Source: Pseudevernia furfuracea
Lineage: Eukaryota; Ascomycota; Lecanoromycetes; Lecanorales; Parmeliaceae
Reading direction: 5' to 3'
DNA length: 64,000 nucleotides
Assembly (NCBI GenBank): GCA_022315425.1
Contig: JAIUPT010000021.1
Coordinates: 1-64,000 of the forward strand
A program made the position numbers and the translations under genes. The notes beneath the pieces are model-generated. The model searched no databases and had not been told where the DNA came from. It saw nothing but the letters and a program-made list of their open reading frames with translations. Position 1 is the first letter of the stretch, and every line of letters begins with the position of its first letter. Positions 11,234 to 21,710 of this stretch are shown here, piece after piece.

Positions 11234-12622
11234 TCAACAACATGCTTCGGGCCTCCGGCTATGGCGTCGTCGGCAGCCATAGGCTATAGCTCGGGGCGAG
11301 GCGAAGAAGGTAGTTGTCATATGGGGTTGTTGTTGAGAATTCAGTCGCTGAGCACTCGTTTTTGCCTGAGTGAAAAAACGAGTCTTGGCGCCGTTGTGAG
11401 GGACCAAATTTGAGTCGATTGCCGGGGTCTTTGTAACGCATGCTGGTTTGACTGCGCTAAACCCGATTTGGCGCCCATGGGCAGGGGTCCATTTGACTGC
11501 AGAAATGACTGGATTCTCTTTCCCATGAAACTTCTCATACAAATCCTTGACTGTGAGTGTGGGAAGAACGGTCCTGAAACAAGTAATGGGAGGATGGCGA
11601 ATTCCTGAGGATTTGACTGATTTGAGAGGTGAATAGCGCATGTAGAGGTCAGTCACTGTAAGATAGTTTGTTGATGCAGTCTCGTATGTGGGCGGTGAAG
11701 GTGAGACTGCTCGGTACTCAGGTAAGGCTGAGGGTGGTGAAGAAGTAGCGCACTCAGCAGAAGGAGTAGTGCTCTCAGCGGTGATGAGTGGTGATAGGCT
11801 AGATTTATGAGGCGCTTTGCTCTTGCCTTGAGAAGTCGAGTTTTGACATTCGTTCCGGAGGTGCTCATGCAGCTGATTCTTTGACTCGAAGGTTCCCTCG
11901 CAGTGCTTGCAAGAGGCCTTGTTGCAGGTGACTATTTGGCTATGGGTTAACAGCCGGCTGATGGACGAGAATGATGCTGAGCAGACAGTGCATTTATGAT
12001 ATTCTTGAGGCATTTGCGGAGCTGTTTGGGAAGCTGGTTTTGGAGTCTCTTGTGCAGCCGCCGAAGGTTTTCTGAATTTGGCTGTGAAAACCTTCATGTA
12101 CTTGGCGAGAGTTATATCTTTCAGCTGAATGCTCTGACTCCATGCAAATGCCTGACCACGAAGACATTTGGGAAGCAACTCTATGATGTCAACCTGACGG
12201 TACTGGTCCGCACACTGTAGAATACGCTTGGCGAACTCGTCAATGTCATGGTATAGGCGGAGTTCTGGAAAGTCGAATTGCAGGGAGGGATCAAAGAAAC
12301 CAATATCCCGAGGCGTTGGGGTGGGTCTTTGAGCTTCTTTCTCAGCAGCCTCTTGAGATTCCTTCTCTTGGATACCTTTAATGAATAAACACGATGGTGA
12401 GACACGTATATGCTCGGCGAGGGGTTTATCGTTTGGTTCCCAATCCATAAGCTGTGCATCACACGCGGTACATTTGACATGATCCGGTCAATATGTATCT
12501 CCAATATACTCGAATCCAGCCATAGCGACCTGTTCGAGTCGTGGTGATTTATGAGGTCATGAAGTTGAAGTGGGATAAGGCGTAGAGGTAAACGTGTCGA
12601 GGCGTTCTTGGTAGGACTTCAT
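11234..12622 (-). pseudogene. BIR domain - Gag-like - zinc-finger protein of nested LTR element
   Basis: One frame runs from ATG 12,622 to a stop at 11,234, with TGA at 12,559-12,557 (codon 22) and 12,490-12,488 (codon 45); it is uninterrupted from ATG 12,448 (404 aa). Codons 1-81 match a BIR fold: RLDTF start, PH after the first stop, MAGFEYIGDTY, then Cys51-x2-Cys54-x16-His71-x6-Cys78 with DWEPNDKPLAEH and SPSCLFI, the exact BIR zinc spacing. Next, counted from ATG 12,448, comes a Gag-like helical region (about 51-128: FFDPSLQF, LYHDIDEFA, LPKCLRGQAFAW). Two C2HC fingers follow (C153-C156-H169-C175; C180-C183-H196-C201), then a Ser/Pro linker with a repeated LTVxDLYxxY/F motif. TGG-to-TGA at codon 22 fits RIP-like change. 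Probably a nucleic-acid-binding coat protein; the role of the BIR is unknown. Confidence 0.78.
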
Positions 12623-13423
12623 GATTGATGAATCGATTACTCAGTTAAGAGGTCGACTTGTGGGAGGGAGGGAGTGAGTTTTCGTAGAAATTGGGGTAGA
12701 AGTTTTAGTGTTGAGAGTGTTGCGGGGAACCGATTTTCTTTGTTTCTGATGCAACTTTTTTATTTGCTAGCCGTTTGACACCTCGCAAAGAATGTGAATG
12801 CTTTGAAGTGTGTTCTTTGTGACGGTGTTATCCTGAGGGGGTGATTTGTTGGCAAATTGGGGTGTGAAGGCGAGGCGGGGCTGATTTTGCGGGGGGAGAA
12901 GGAGTATCAGCCCAGAGAAGGTTTTCTTGCGGAGGGTCCTGTGAAGGCGTTTCTTAACCGAATTGGGCGCCGTGAAAACCCTGTGTTTTGGAACGTTTTG
13001 TCCTTGAAATGAGACGTTCAGAGCTGGGGTTGGATGTGTGGTTGTGAAAATTTTTTATGAATCGAAACGGAACGGAGCACTTTCTTTCTCCTGGCGTGCT
13101 TGACCAAGGCAAGGGTAAGGATCTGATGTACGGAGGCGACAGGCGAGTTTGGTATGTGGTTTTTCTGCCGCTGAGATTGAGTTCTTCTGATGTTTGAAGT
13201 TGCGGGCGGAGAAGACTTGTTTTTTTTGAAAAGAATGTAGCAAGCTGAGTTCTTGTCCGCTTGAGTTGCCACGAAGAATGTAGGTATTCTGAGGGGTATT
13301 CTTTGGTTGAAGAAGGTTTCTTCGCGGCTGAAGGCCTGGTTGACTGTTGATTTCAGTCCATGTGCCTTCCTGGCTACTGGTTGGAACACATATGAAGATG
13401 CGTCCCGGTAAGGGTTTGGAATG
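12623..13423 (-). other. Long leader of nested element
   Basis: About 800 bases lie between the primer site and the Gag ATG. Short open frames exist, but I recognise no domain and none has coding character. It may hold packaging signals. Confidence 0.4.
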
Positions 13424-13433
13424 AGCTTGTTAT
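13424..13433 (-). other. Self-priming primer-binding site
   Basis: Directly after the 5' LTR the minus strand reads ATAACAAGCT. Inside the LTR the minus strand contains AGCTTGTTAT (13,493-13,484), a perfect 10-nt complement. In Tf1 and related chromoviruses the first 11 nt of the transcript fold back on the primer site and serve as primer. A TATA-like ATATAT lies 31-36 nt upstream (13,524-13,529), so transcription starting at about 13,493 would give this self-primer. Confidence 0.72.
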
Positions 13434-13631
13434 AGTGTAAGGACCGTACTGTGGTGATAACCGTAGTGTAGTATGTAACGAAGATAACAAGCTGAGGAGC
13501 CACTATGGACTGGGAGGGAGGCCATATATGTATGGCGGAGTGAACCTGCCAAGACACGCTAAGCCTGATAGGGCTAGCGTATGTATCAAAGATACGAGGT
13601 GTCAAGGGATGTAGGGTACGCTCGTAACACT
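13434..13631 (-). repeat. 5' LTR of nested element (198 bp)
   Basis: Minus strand begins AGTGTTACGAGCG and ends GGTCCTTACACT. The inferred U3 is about 138 bp (13,631-13,494) with the TATA-like box at 13,524-13,529; the inferred R-U5 is about 60 bp from 13,493. Confidence 0.92.
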
Positions 13632-14081
13632 GATCAGACGATTTGATGCTGAAGTCCAGCCTCTTGGGTCGTTACAATTGGTCCGATTTACGTAAACGCT
13701 TTATCAACGCTGAAGCGGTGTACACCGCGAGGGGAATGTCCTCGTTGGGCGTGTTTAGCGTGTCCCACGCAGGGAAGCTGGCAATGTTTCAGAGGCCTTA
13801 GTGGAATTCGATCGCACGGTCGTATGACGAGTTCGACGTTCGGCGTTCGATTAGATTCGGTATGTCGAGGGTCGATTTGCGATAGGACTCCCAGCCCCCC
13901 GAATTTCAAAGACGATCATTTTGTAGAGGGCAATGCCCACCTCAAGAAGATTGAAAAAACAGAGTCTCATAGCTGTCGCGGCGTCCATTGCGATGAACTC
14001 GTGATGCTTCGAGGTCACTGTGGCTCTGATAGGCATAGAGTATAAGTGAAACAGTCGTCGAACAAGCCCGAGCTCATAACC

Positions 14082-14203
14082 TGTCAGGAATAGGTGGTAG
14101 AACACTTAGTTGTTAACTATAGAATGTTACGAGAGTAAAGAGCGACTATGAGGATGCGCCTTAGCGCATCACGTGACCATGTCACGTGACCCGAATTTTG
14201 ACA
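14082..14203 (-). repeat. 5' LTR of copia copy C, little mutated (122 bp)
   Basis: The best preserved LTR of the family; carries both inverted repeats. The primer site next to it (14,066-14,081, minus) reads GGTTATGAGCTCGGGC. Confidence 0.9.
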
Positions 14204-14303
14204 CACGTGACATGGTCACGTGATGCGCTAAGGCGCATCCTCATAGTCGCTCTTTACTCTCGTAGCATTCTATAGTTAACAACTAAGTGTTCTATCACCT
14301 ATT
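14204..14303 (+). repeat. Truncated copia LTR, head-to-head with copy C LTR
   Basis: A 100-bp plus-strand LTR fragment lacking the first 15 and last few bases. With 14,082-14,189 it forms an inverted repeat of about 100-bp arms and a spacer of about 14 bp. Confidence 0.85.
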
Positions 14304-14383
14304 ATATATACTAATATTTATCTCGTATATATAGTATTAACGTCGTTATCAAGTAGAAAGCATTAATGTTTATTATCTTAGTT

Positions 14384-14512
14384 CTTAGACGCTCTCTTTA
14401 TCTTATTTAACTAGTCTCGAATTTAAGCTCGAGACTAACGATTTAGTGTCGCGTTAGATCTTATTAAAACTAGTTTTGATTATTTTCGCGTTTAGATTTG
14501 AGAGCGTCTAAG
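14384..14512. repeat. Small inverted-repeat (MITE-like) element
   Basis: CTTAGACGCTCTC (14,384-14,396) and its exact reverse complement (14,500-14,512) bound 129 AT-rich bases. A second perfect inverted repeat, AGTCTCGA/TCGAGACT, lies inside. No coding content. It may be a MITE or just a structured part of a larger decayed repeat. Confidence 0.4.
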
Positions 14513-14529
14513 CTCAAAATCTCGTATTT

Positions 14530-14638
14530 TGTCAAAATTCGGGTCACGTGATGCGCTAAGGCGCATTCTCATAGTCGCTCTTTACTCTCGTAGCATTTTA
14601 TAGTTAACAACTAAGTGTTCTATCATCTATTCTTGATA
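14530..14638 (+). repeat. 5' LTR of copy D, 13-bp deletion (109 bp)
   Basis: Differs from the 122-bp form by loss of 13 bp between the two CACGTG repeats (CACGTGACATGGTCACGTG became CACGTG), as expected for slippage between direct repeats. The distal end reads TTGATA. Confidence 0.88.
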
Positions 14639-15519
14639 GGTTATGAGCTCGAGCTTGCTCGGCGACTGTTTCACTTATACTCTATATCTATCAGAGTCAC
14701 AGTAACCTCTAAGCATCACGAGTTCATCGCAATGAACGCCGCGACAGCTATGAGACTATTTTTTAATCTTCTTGAGATGAGCATTGCCCTCTATAAAATA
14801 ATCGTCTTTGAAATTCGAGAGGCTAAGAGCCCTATCGCAAATCGACTCGCGACATATCGAATTTAATCGAACGTCGAACGCCGAACTCGCTATACGATCG
14901 TGCGATCGAATTTCATTAAGGTCTCTGAAACATTGTTAGCTTCTCTACGTGAGACACGTTAAACACGTTCAACGAGAATATTTCTTTCGCGATGTATATC
15001 GCTTCAGCGTTAATGAAGCGTTTACGTGAATCGAATCAATTATAACGACTCAAGAGACTGAACTTTAACATCAAATCATCTAATCACACTTCAGAGTTGA
15101 TTAGTTATCGACAAATCTTCACTTAGAGCGCGTATACGTCTGTTGAGAGTCAAAACAATAAGAATTTCTTGTTGAGATAGATCTTTCGATCTCACAAGTT
15201 CTCTAAAGAAGAGGGCTAGGGCTCAGCCATCGAATTCTCTTCATCGTCATTCGACTTTATTCTATTATCGAATATGACTTCATCTCACGACGACAGTCAT
15301 CGAAGCGACTATTTTAAATTCGAGTTTCTATCGAAGACTTAATATAAGAAGAACGTTATTCCCCTTCGAAGATTTACACGTCTTTAGTAATTGTCTTCGA
15401 TACAGTCTCAGCGAAAATTAGATCAATTCAAATCTTTCTTATCTCTAAGTACCTTTCATCTTAACAACATCGTTCGTATCTATCGAAGATTCAAGTATAA
15501 GCACTTTTTATTTCTCGTG

Positions 15520-18500
15520 TAAGAACTCGAAGATCAGCAGCAAAAGTTGTTTGATATCGATAAGACTCTCGAGAACTCTGACGAAGATCAAAGCACCTAT
15601 TTCACTCTCACTGCTTTCGCGAACGTTAATAGTGTCGACTTTTAATTCGAAGTCAACGAAGACATTCTTAGTATCTTAAGTGACACTAAGTTATTCGATC
15701 TTCGTGTCAAAATTTCTCTAAATTTCACTTCTTCGACTTCGACTTCTTCGACTTTAAGATCTTCGTTCTCTATCGCCTCAGTTATCTCTTAAACTAAGTC
15801 TTTCGTTTGAACATTATCGTCGTCACTATTCATATCGTACGTATCGTTCTTAGAAATCTTCTTAATAACTCTCAGCATCTATAATCGACGAAGAATTAAG
15901 CGCATAAGACGTCGCAAGAAACATGTCAGCTCTAGTAATTTCAGCGACTAACTCTCTCGAAGGGGGAAGCGCTTTTCTTCTAAACTTTATTGTCATTTTA
16001 AAGTTCAATCTGAAATATCGTCGATGAAAGCAGAATATCAACAATTAATTGATACTCAACAATCTTATTCTCTTTAATACGATTATTAATTATAGAGTCT
16101 GCATCGCTATCTTTTATCGTTTCGAAGATAACGATCGCGAACTCGTCGAAGTCGACGATAAAGACTCTTAGATTATGCTCGATGTTCTAATCAAGAACTA
16201 TTAGTCTAAGAATACGAGTCTCTATAAAGAACTAATGCGTCGAATATTCGATCTCACTCTTAAAGAAGAGAGAGTTCGTTAATACGAAAAAAACTTTCGT
16301 AAGATCATCTTCGACATCATCAGCCTTCATAAATCTCTCGTTATTTCGAAGTCTCTGCGAATTCTAATTTTCCTTATGAGACTTGACGACTCTTACGACA
16401 TGTTCGAGTCAAGTTACACTTAAAATCATGATCTCTTTAAGAACAAGTTCGTTAAGTTTTAAGAGATTGTCGTGATCGTCGTGAACGAAGAAGTTAGAAT
16501 CTCCTTCAAAGAAGAAGAACTAATTATATATATCGCTCGCAACGATAAGAACAAAGACAAACAAGCTACTTTTAACAATTAGAGCGACTCTAATATCAAT
16601 CGTGAGATCTGCTCTTCGTGTAAGATAGCTAATCGCAAATTCAGATATTTCTTTGTCAAATGCTGAATTAAGTTTTCTTATCTCAAGTCTAAGAAATTCA
16701 TAACGAAAGAGAAAAAGAAGAAGAAGATAAAGATCTTCGACTTCGAGAATAAAATTTCAAGCAATAAGCGTAAGCGTATCGAAGAGACGTCTTTTAATAC
16801 CTCTGCTTCAGAAAAGAACGATTATCTCAATATCAATTATGTCTTTCTGAAGAAACTAAACTTTATTATACACTATTCGAATATCAATTCGAACGACTTC
16901 AATATCCTCGATGCGGCTGATGATCAAGTCATTAATCTAATCGTTACGAAAGCTCTCGAACATAGCCTTATAACTGCGAATTCCGTGAATCTCCTCACCC
17001 GAGTCGTCGTAGATTCAGACTGCTCTCGCCATTCTTTCGCGAATCGTTCGATGTTTATTATCTACGAAAAGATCTATTCTCGATCGATTAAGAACATCGA
17101 GAAGAGCGAAATTTAATTTCAAGACTATAACATTATTAGTCTCGACTGTGTGATCAGGAAAGAGTGTGTAACAATCACTTTACGAAATGTCTTATATGTG
17201 TTCGATATGAGCGTCAATCTTCTCTCGATCGATAAACTCCTAAACTTCGACATCGCTGTCTTCTTTCATAAGATAAAATATATTCTCACTAAGAACGATC
17301 TAAAGCTTATCGATACTCGCAATCGTGATCTCTTCTTTTTGAATCTCTGACAGAGTCGAAATAGTGCTTTAATCGTCTATAATGTGCTCTCGAATCTTAT
17401 TTATCAACTCTAACATGCTCGTATAAGTCATTTGAGTTAAAACAATCTAAATAAGCTCTCAAATATAATCGTTAGAATAAATTTCATCAAGAACATTGCG
17501 AAGGAGTATATCTGCGAATATTATGTTATAAAACGTCAAAAGGCTATCTCTTATGATAGTCTCACAGAGTTAAAAACGCAGTCTGACGAATTTGTTTATA
17601 GTAATCTCGTAGAGTCTCTGTTTCTTATTAAATTCAATAATTACAGATACTTTATAACATTTAAGAATAATTTCATCTCCTATTCTAAAGTGTACTGCAT
17701 TCGTTATAAGAGTGAAACGTTTATCATATTCTTACGTTTTAAAGTCTTTCTAAAGTCACGAGACTATAAGATCTGTCGCATTCGCCTCGACAATGAGAGA
17801 GAGTATATATTTAAGATCTTCTTGAATTATCTTCTTTAGTGCGGAATTAGATAGAAGCTCATTATATCTGAAAATCTCGAAATAAACGAGACGATCGAAC
17901 GTTTTGAGTAGATCTTACTGTATAAAATATATTTTATATTATTAAGTTCTCAACTCAATACGTCTTTCTGATTCGAAATCGTGATTATTATCAATTATTT
18001 GATATTACGATCTCTCAACGTTCGAATCATTGTAACGTTATTTGAGACTTTTCATTATCAAAAGCTCATTTTATCTCATCTGCGAACGATTGATTTCATC
18101 GTCTATGCGTTAAAGCGTATTTAAAAGAAACTCGTGAATAAAAGCGAAAAGTGTGTTCTTCTGAAATATGAAGAGAAGTTCATTTTCCGTCTATATAATC
18201 TCATCAAGAAGAAGATTATTCGAGTTAATAATGTTCACTTCGTTGAGAAGCGTTTCTTAATTGTGAACCTCGAAGAAAAGACGAACGCTTATAAGCTCTC
18301 GATCAAGCGACAACGTCTTTATGTATTAACATTCGCTATAAAGAAGACACTTGATGAACAACGTATTATTAACATTTCGAAAGACATTACTCTTATGATA
18401 AAGTCCTCAACGACTGCATCTGCATCTGCAATAAACAGATTAAGATTAAATTTTTTATGATCAGCTGAAAAGCAGACGTCTACATTAAAGTCCTCGTCCC

Positions 18501-20330
18501 TAGCACGAGTCGTATTATCGATCGCGTTCGCGCGAGTCTCTCGATTAATTGCTATATTATTAACTATCGAAAGAATAACTCGTTCCCTCACTGTCGTCGA
18601 AATAATTCGCGGAGATTTCGAGTTAAGTGCGATTTAAAGAGTACTTCTTGATCATTTCGACATTACGATTTCGAATCTACGAGATCTATCACCTGACTCT
18701 CTCTCGAGAACATTCGCGACCTTTACGTTACTAACGAATCATGTCAATAAGTCGAATATTTTGAAGTCGACGATCTATCAATAGATCATTTTCAATCAAC
18801 TCTCTCGTATACACTGAGAGCTCGTTATATAAGACGAATATAAATCTCTTATGAACAACAATACTTGATGTCTGATTCAGACGTCTTTAAATACTTATAT
18901 TTTGAGAGGTCGCTAAGTCTATATCGTGAAGCGAGATCTCGTTAAGAAAGTTACTCGTTATAAGACTCGCTGAGTGATTCGAGAATTCGAATAACAGAAG
19001 AATCGTGACTATCATAACACGTTCGTCTCAGTGATCAAGTTTATGAGTTATAAGACGATCTTTGCTCTGACAGCGATTCTAAACTAAGACGTAAAACAAA
19101 TAAACGTCAAAATCGTCTTTCTCTACGATAAGACGATTTATGTGTGATAGCTCGATAATTTCAACAAGAACGATATCAAAGTTTACAAGCTGAATAAGGC
19201 TCTCTATGAACTCAAGCAATCTCTTAGAATTTAATATTAGCACTTCTCGAAGTATATAAAGAAATTCGAACTAATATTTATCGAATCGAACGAGAGTGTC
19301 TTTATAGACGTCAAGAAGAGCATTGTTATAACTCTCTATATGAACGATATATTAATCATCGATCTTAGTAAAACCGACATTTAGCGCATCAAAAAGGCCC
19401 TTAATAACAAGTTTTACATGTTCGACTTGAGACCTTACGTCTATTATTTAGATATGATCGTCAAAAGAAATCGTATCGCCGATATTCTTCGTCTGAGACA
19501 AGCAGTCTATGTCACTCGTTTCTTAAAGCATTTCAATTATTGAAGTCTTAATTTAGTCTCCACGTCTCTAAAAATTAGTCGTAGGCTACAATCTGCGAAA
19601 GAGGGCTATATTACCCTTAGAAAGCTGTGCGAGAATTATCAATTCGTCGTGAGATCCCTTATGTACGCTATGTTAGAAACTCGTCTTAATATCGTCTATG
19701 CTATCTCTCTTGTCAGCCGCTATTTAGTCAACTCGACCCAGACACACTAAAATATAGTGATTCGAATCTTTCGATACCTTAGAGACACGATACACTACGA
19801 ACTCGTGTATAAAGGATCCCTTTAAGCCCTCATCGAATATTTCGATTTCGATTGAACTGACGACTCGATCCGAAGATCTATCTTCGATTATCTATTCAAC
19901 GTCGATAGCGACGCTATTAGCTGATCATTAAAGCGTTAAGTCATCGTCGCGTTATTCACATACGAAGCCGAGTATATCGATTAAACGTTGATTATCAAAG
20001 AAGTTATTTGATTAAAAACTCTTCTCAATTAACTTCTACGATCTCGAAACTCTAACTCGAAGACTATTATAATCTTCGACGACAATTAGAACGCAATTGC
20101 CCTCGTCAAGAACGCTTAGTTTTATATTCGCATCAAGCACATTAATATCGCTCATCATTTCGTGCGTGAAAAAGTCAATAACGATATCGTGAACATACAA
20201 TTCGTACTCACGAATAAACAAATGATCGACGATCTCATTAAAGCCCTCTGTCTCGACAAATTCGTTGTCTTTCGCGATGCCCTTAAGGTGAAATCAGTCT
20301 CAGAACATCCCCTTAGCGTCAAAGACTAAC
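15520..20330 (+). pseudogene. Decayed copia Gag-Pol polyprotein, copy D
   Basis: Same order as copy A: Gag from about 15,530, zinc knuckle near 16,620, VNLLSIDKLL near 17,215, integrase core 17,490-17,840, integrase tail from 18,134 (KCVLLKYEEKFIFRLYNLIK), reverse transcriptase 19,200-19,540 with a mutated catalytic YMNDILI, RNase H 20,080-20,260. Stops are frequent. Stop positions differ from those of copy A, so the two copies decayed at least partly independently. Confidence 0.88.
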
Positions 20331-20983
20331 CCTCAGCGCTCTTGCTTCTAACCTGGAGTCGTCAGTTCCAGAGGAGTGACGCTATCCACCTTGCCTGTGA
20401 ACGTCAAATCTTTAGTATTCTTCCGATGTCTCTTGTCTCAAATCCTCAGCATCTTTTCGGCGTCTTATTCCAGCGTCTTCTTACTTCAATTCGGAGTTGC
20501 CGGCTCCAGGGGAGACGTCTACCAACTGCCGCTGACGTGTCGCCCTTATTCGGTTTACCACCATGACCCCTGAATGGATGCCATACCCTCGGGCCTCGTT
20601 CAGGTCTCGTTCGGCGCCTCAGCGCTGAATTCCGTCGCTATCACACGCCCGGCCGCTGCTGCAGCCAGTCATGAGGTTTTCTTCCACTGCTTCTTGTTTC
20701 ACCCCCTCATGTATCCACCGACCTCGTTTTGGTAGAAATTTGGTGTGCACCAGGTCTATTCCAAAGAAAACTTTCAAAAAACCGCCTTTTTCCGGAAAAT
20801 GGAAGTTTTGTATGGAGGACCAGAACGGATTTTTACATATCTTCGAATTTGACATAGTCGTTTTCAGAACTTGATTTCTTCACTTTTGTGAACCGGATTT
20901 CGCGCTAACCCGATTGGGGTTTTTTGCGTCGCGAAGTGCGAAAATCGTGTTTTCGTATTTTTGAGTATGCGAGCGAAGGGGAG

Positions 20984-21105
20984 TGTCAAAATTCGGGTCA
21001 CGTGACATGGTCACGTGATGCGCTAAGGCGCATCCTCATAGTCGCTCTTTACTCTCGTAGCATTTTATAGTTAACAACTAAGTGTTCTATCACCTATTTT
21101 TGACA
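20984..21105 (+). repeat. 3' LTR of copia copy D (122 bp)
   Basis: Full-length form with both palindromes; ends TTTTTGACA directly before the TATTT duplication. Confidence 0.93.
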
Positions 21106-21110
21106 TATTT

Positions 21111-21710
21111 TTTTAAATTAGAGATGTCGAGAAAATATTAAAATTTCACTTTATTTAAGTGAAATACAATACGATCACGAATTTTTATATATTTAATACA
21201 TTATATTTATTTTTATATATTTAAAATATTGATTCTATTAAAAAATGAGTTCTCTCTAGATTTTAATTATATATAATATCGTGTTGCGTTCGTTCACCTA
21301 TTTTAAACTCGTTAATTTTTTTTAAACGACGACGACGATAAGATATCTCGAGTAAATCTCAACAAAAAAACTCGCGTCGATATAATCCTAATATTATATC
21401 TCCCTTCGAGACTAATTTGCGTATTGTTCAAAGACTTTTATTGACGTTGTCTTGAGGGGTCTATAAATCATCAATTTTTGTTAATTTGAGACCTTCTTAA
21501 AGCACAACGTTAATATTATTCTTCGGACTAAACAAATCTATGCTCGTAGATTCTTGATATCATGACTCCGTCCCCTCGTATAGAAATAAGTGAGATTTAA
21601 AACTTTTTTTTTTTGAGAATAAGACAGCGCAGTGTGTAACAATGTTCGCAATCTTGATATGTTCGCAGTCTTGACAGTCTTGACAATCAAAACAACGCGA
21701 AATATATATA
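21111..21710. other. AT-rich non-coding sequence
   Basis: Continuation of the sequence that received copy D. No gene or recognisable domain seen. Confidence 0.6.

Larger units (their letters stand above)
10579..13631 (-). mobile_element. Nested gag-only LTR retrotransposon with BIR-Gag ORF
   Basis: A 3,053-bp element with two 198-bp LTRs (AGTGTAAGG...GTAACACT on plus; five transitions between them) is inserted in copia copy C. Orientation is minus: a run of ten G plus T precedes the left (3') LTR on the minus strand as polypurine tract, and a self-priming PBS follows the right (5') LTR. The interior encodes one Gag-like protein and no protease, reverse transcriptase or integrase, so it depends on another element. 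Its size and content fit the TR-GAG/LARD type of non-autonomous element. Composition is normal, so it arrived after most RIP-like decay of its host copy. Confidence 0.88.
9731..14203 (-). mobile_element. Ty1/copia copy C, inverted, fragment, interrupted
   Basis: Two pieces of one minus-strand copy, 9,731-10,578 and 13,632-14,203, flank a nested LTR element. The copy covers only the 5' LTR, leader and start of Gag (equivalent to about 129-1,660 of copy A). From about 10,420 rightwards it is far less mutated than copies A, B and D: over the shared leader it keeps many GG and CC pairs that became GA/TC elsewhere. It is therefore the best available reference for the unmutated family. Confidence 0.87.
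14530..21105 (+). mobile_element. Ty1/copia copy D, full length with target duplication
   Basis: 5' LTR 14,530-14,638, primer site 14,639-14,654 (GGTTATGAGCTCGAGC), decayed Gag-Pol, purine tract 20,975-20,983, 3' LTR 20,984-21,105. Perfect 5-bp flanks TATTT (14,525-14,529 and 21,106-21,110) show that this is one insertion, made into an already AT-rich sequence. From about 20,270 to the 3' LTR the element is clearly less mutated and more GC-rich than the rest, a boundary inside one insertion. Confidence 0.92.

Noticed and set aside
13018..13605. 195-codon minus frame in the leader and LTR of the nested element
   Set aside because: It begins inside the LTR and has no recognisable Gag or Pol motif; it lies in the leader region between primer site and the Gag ATG.
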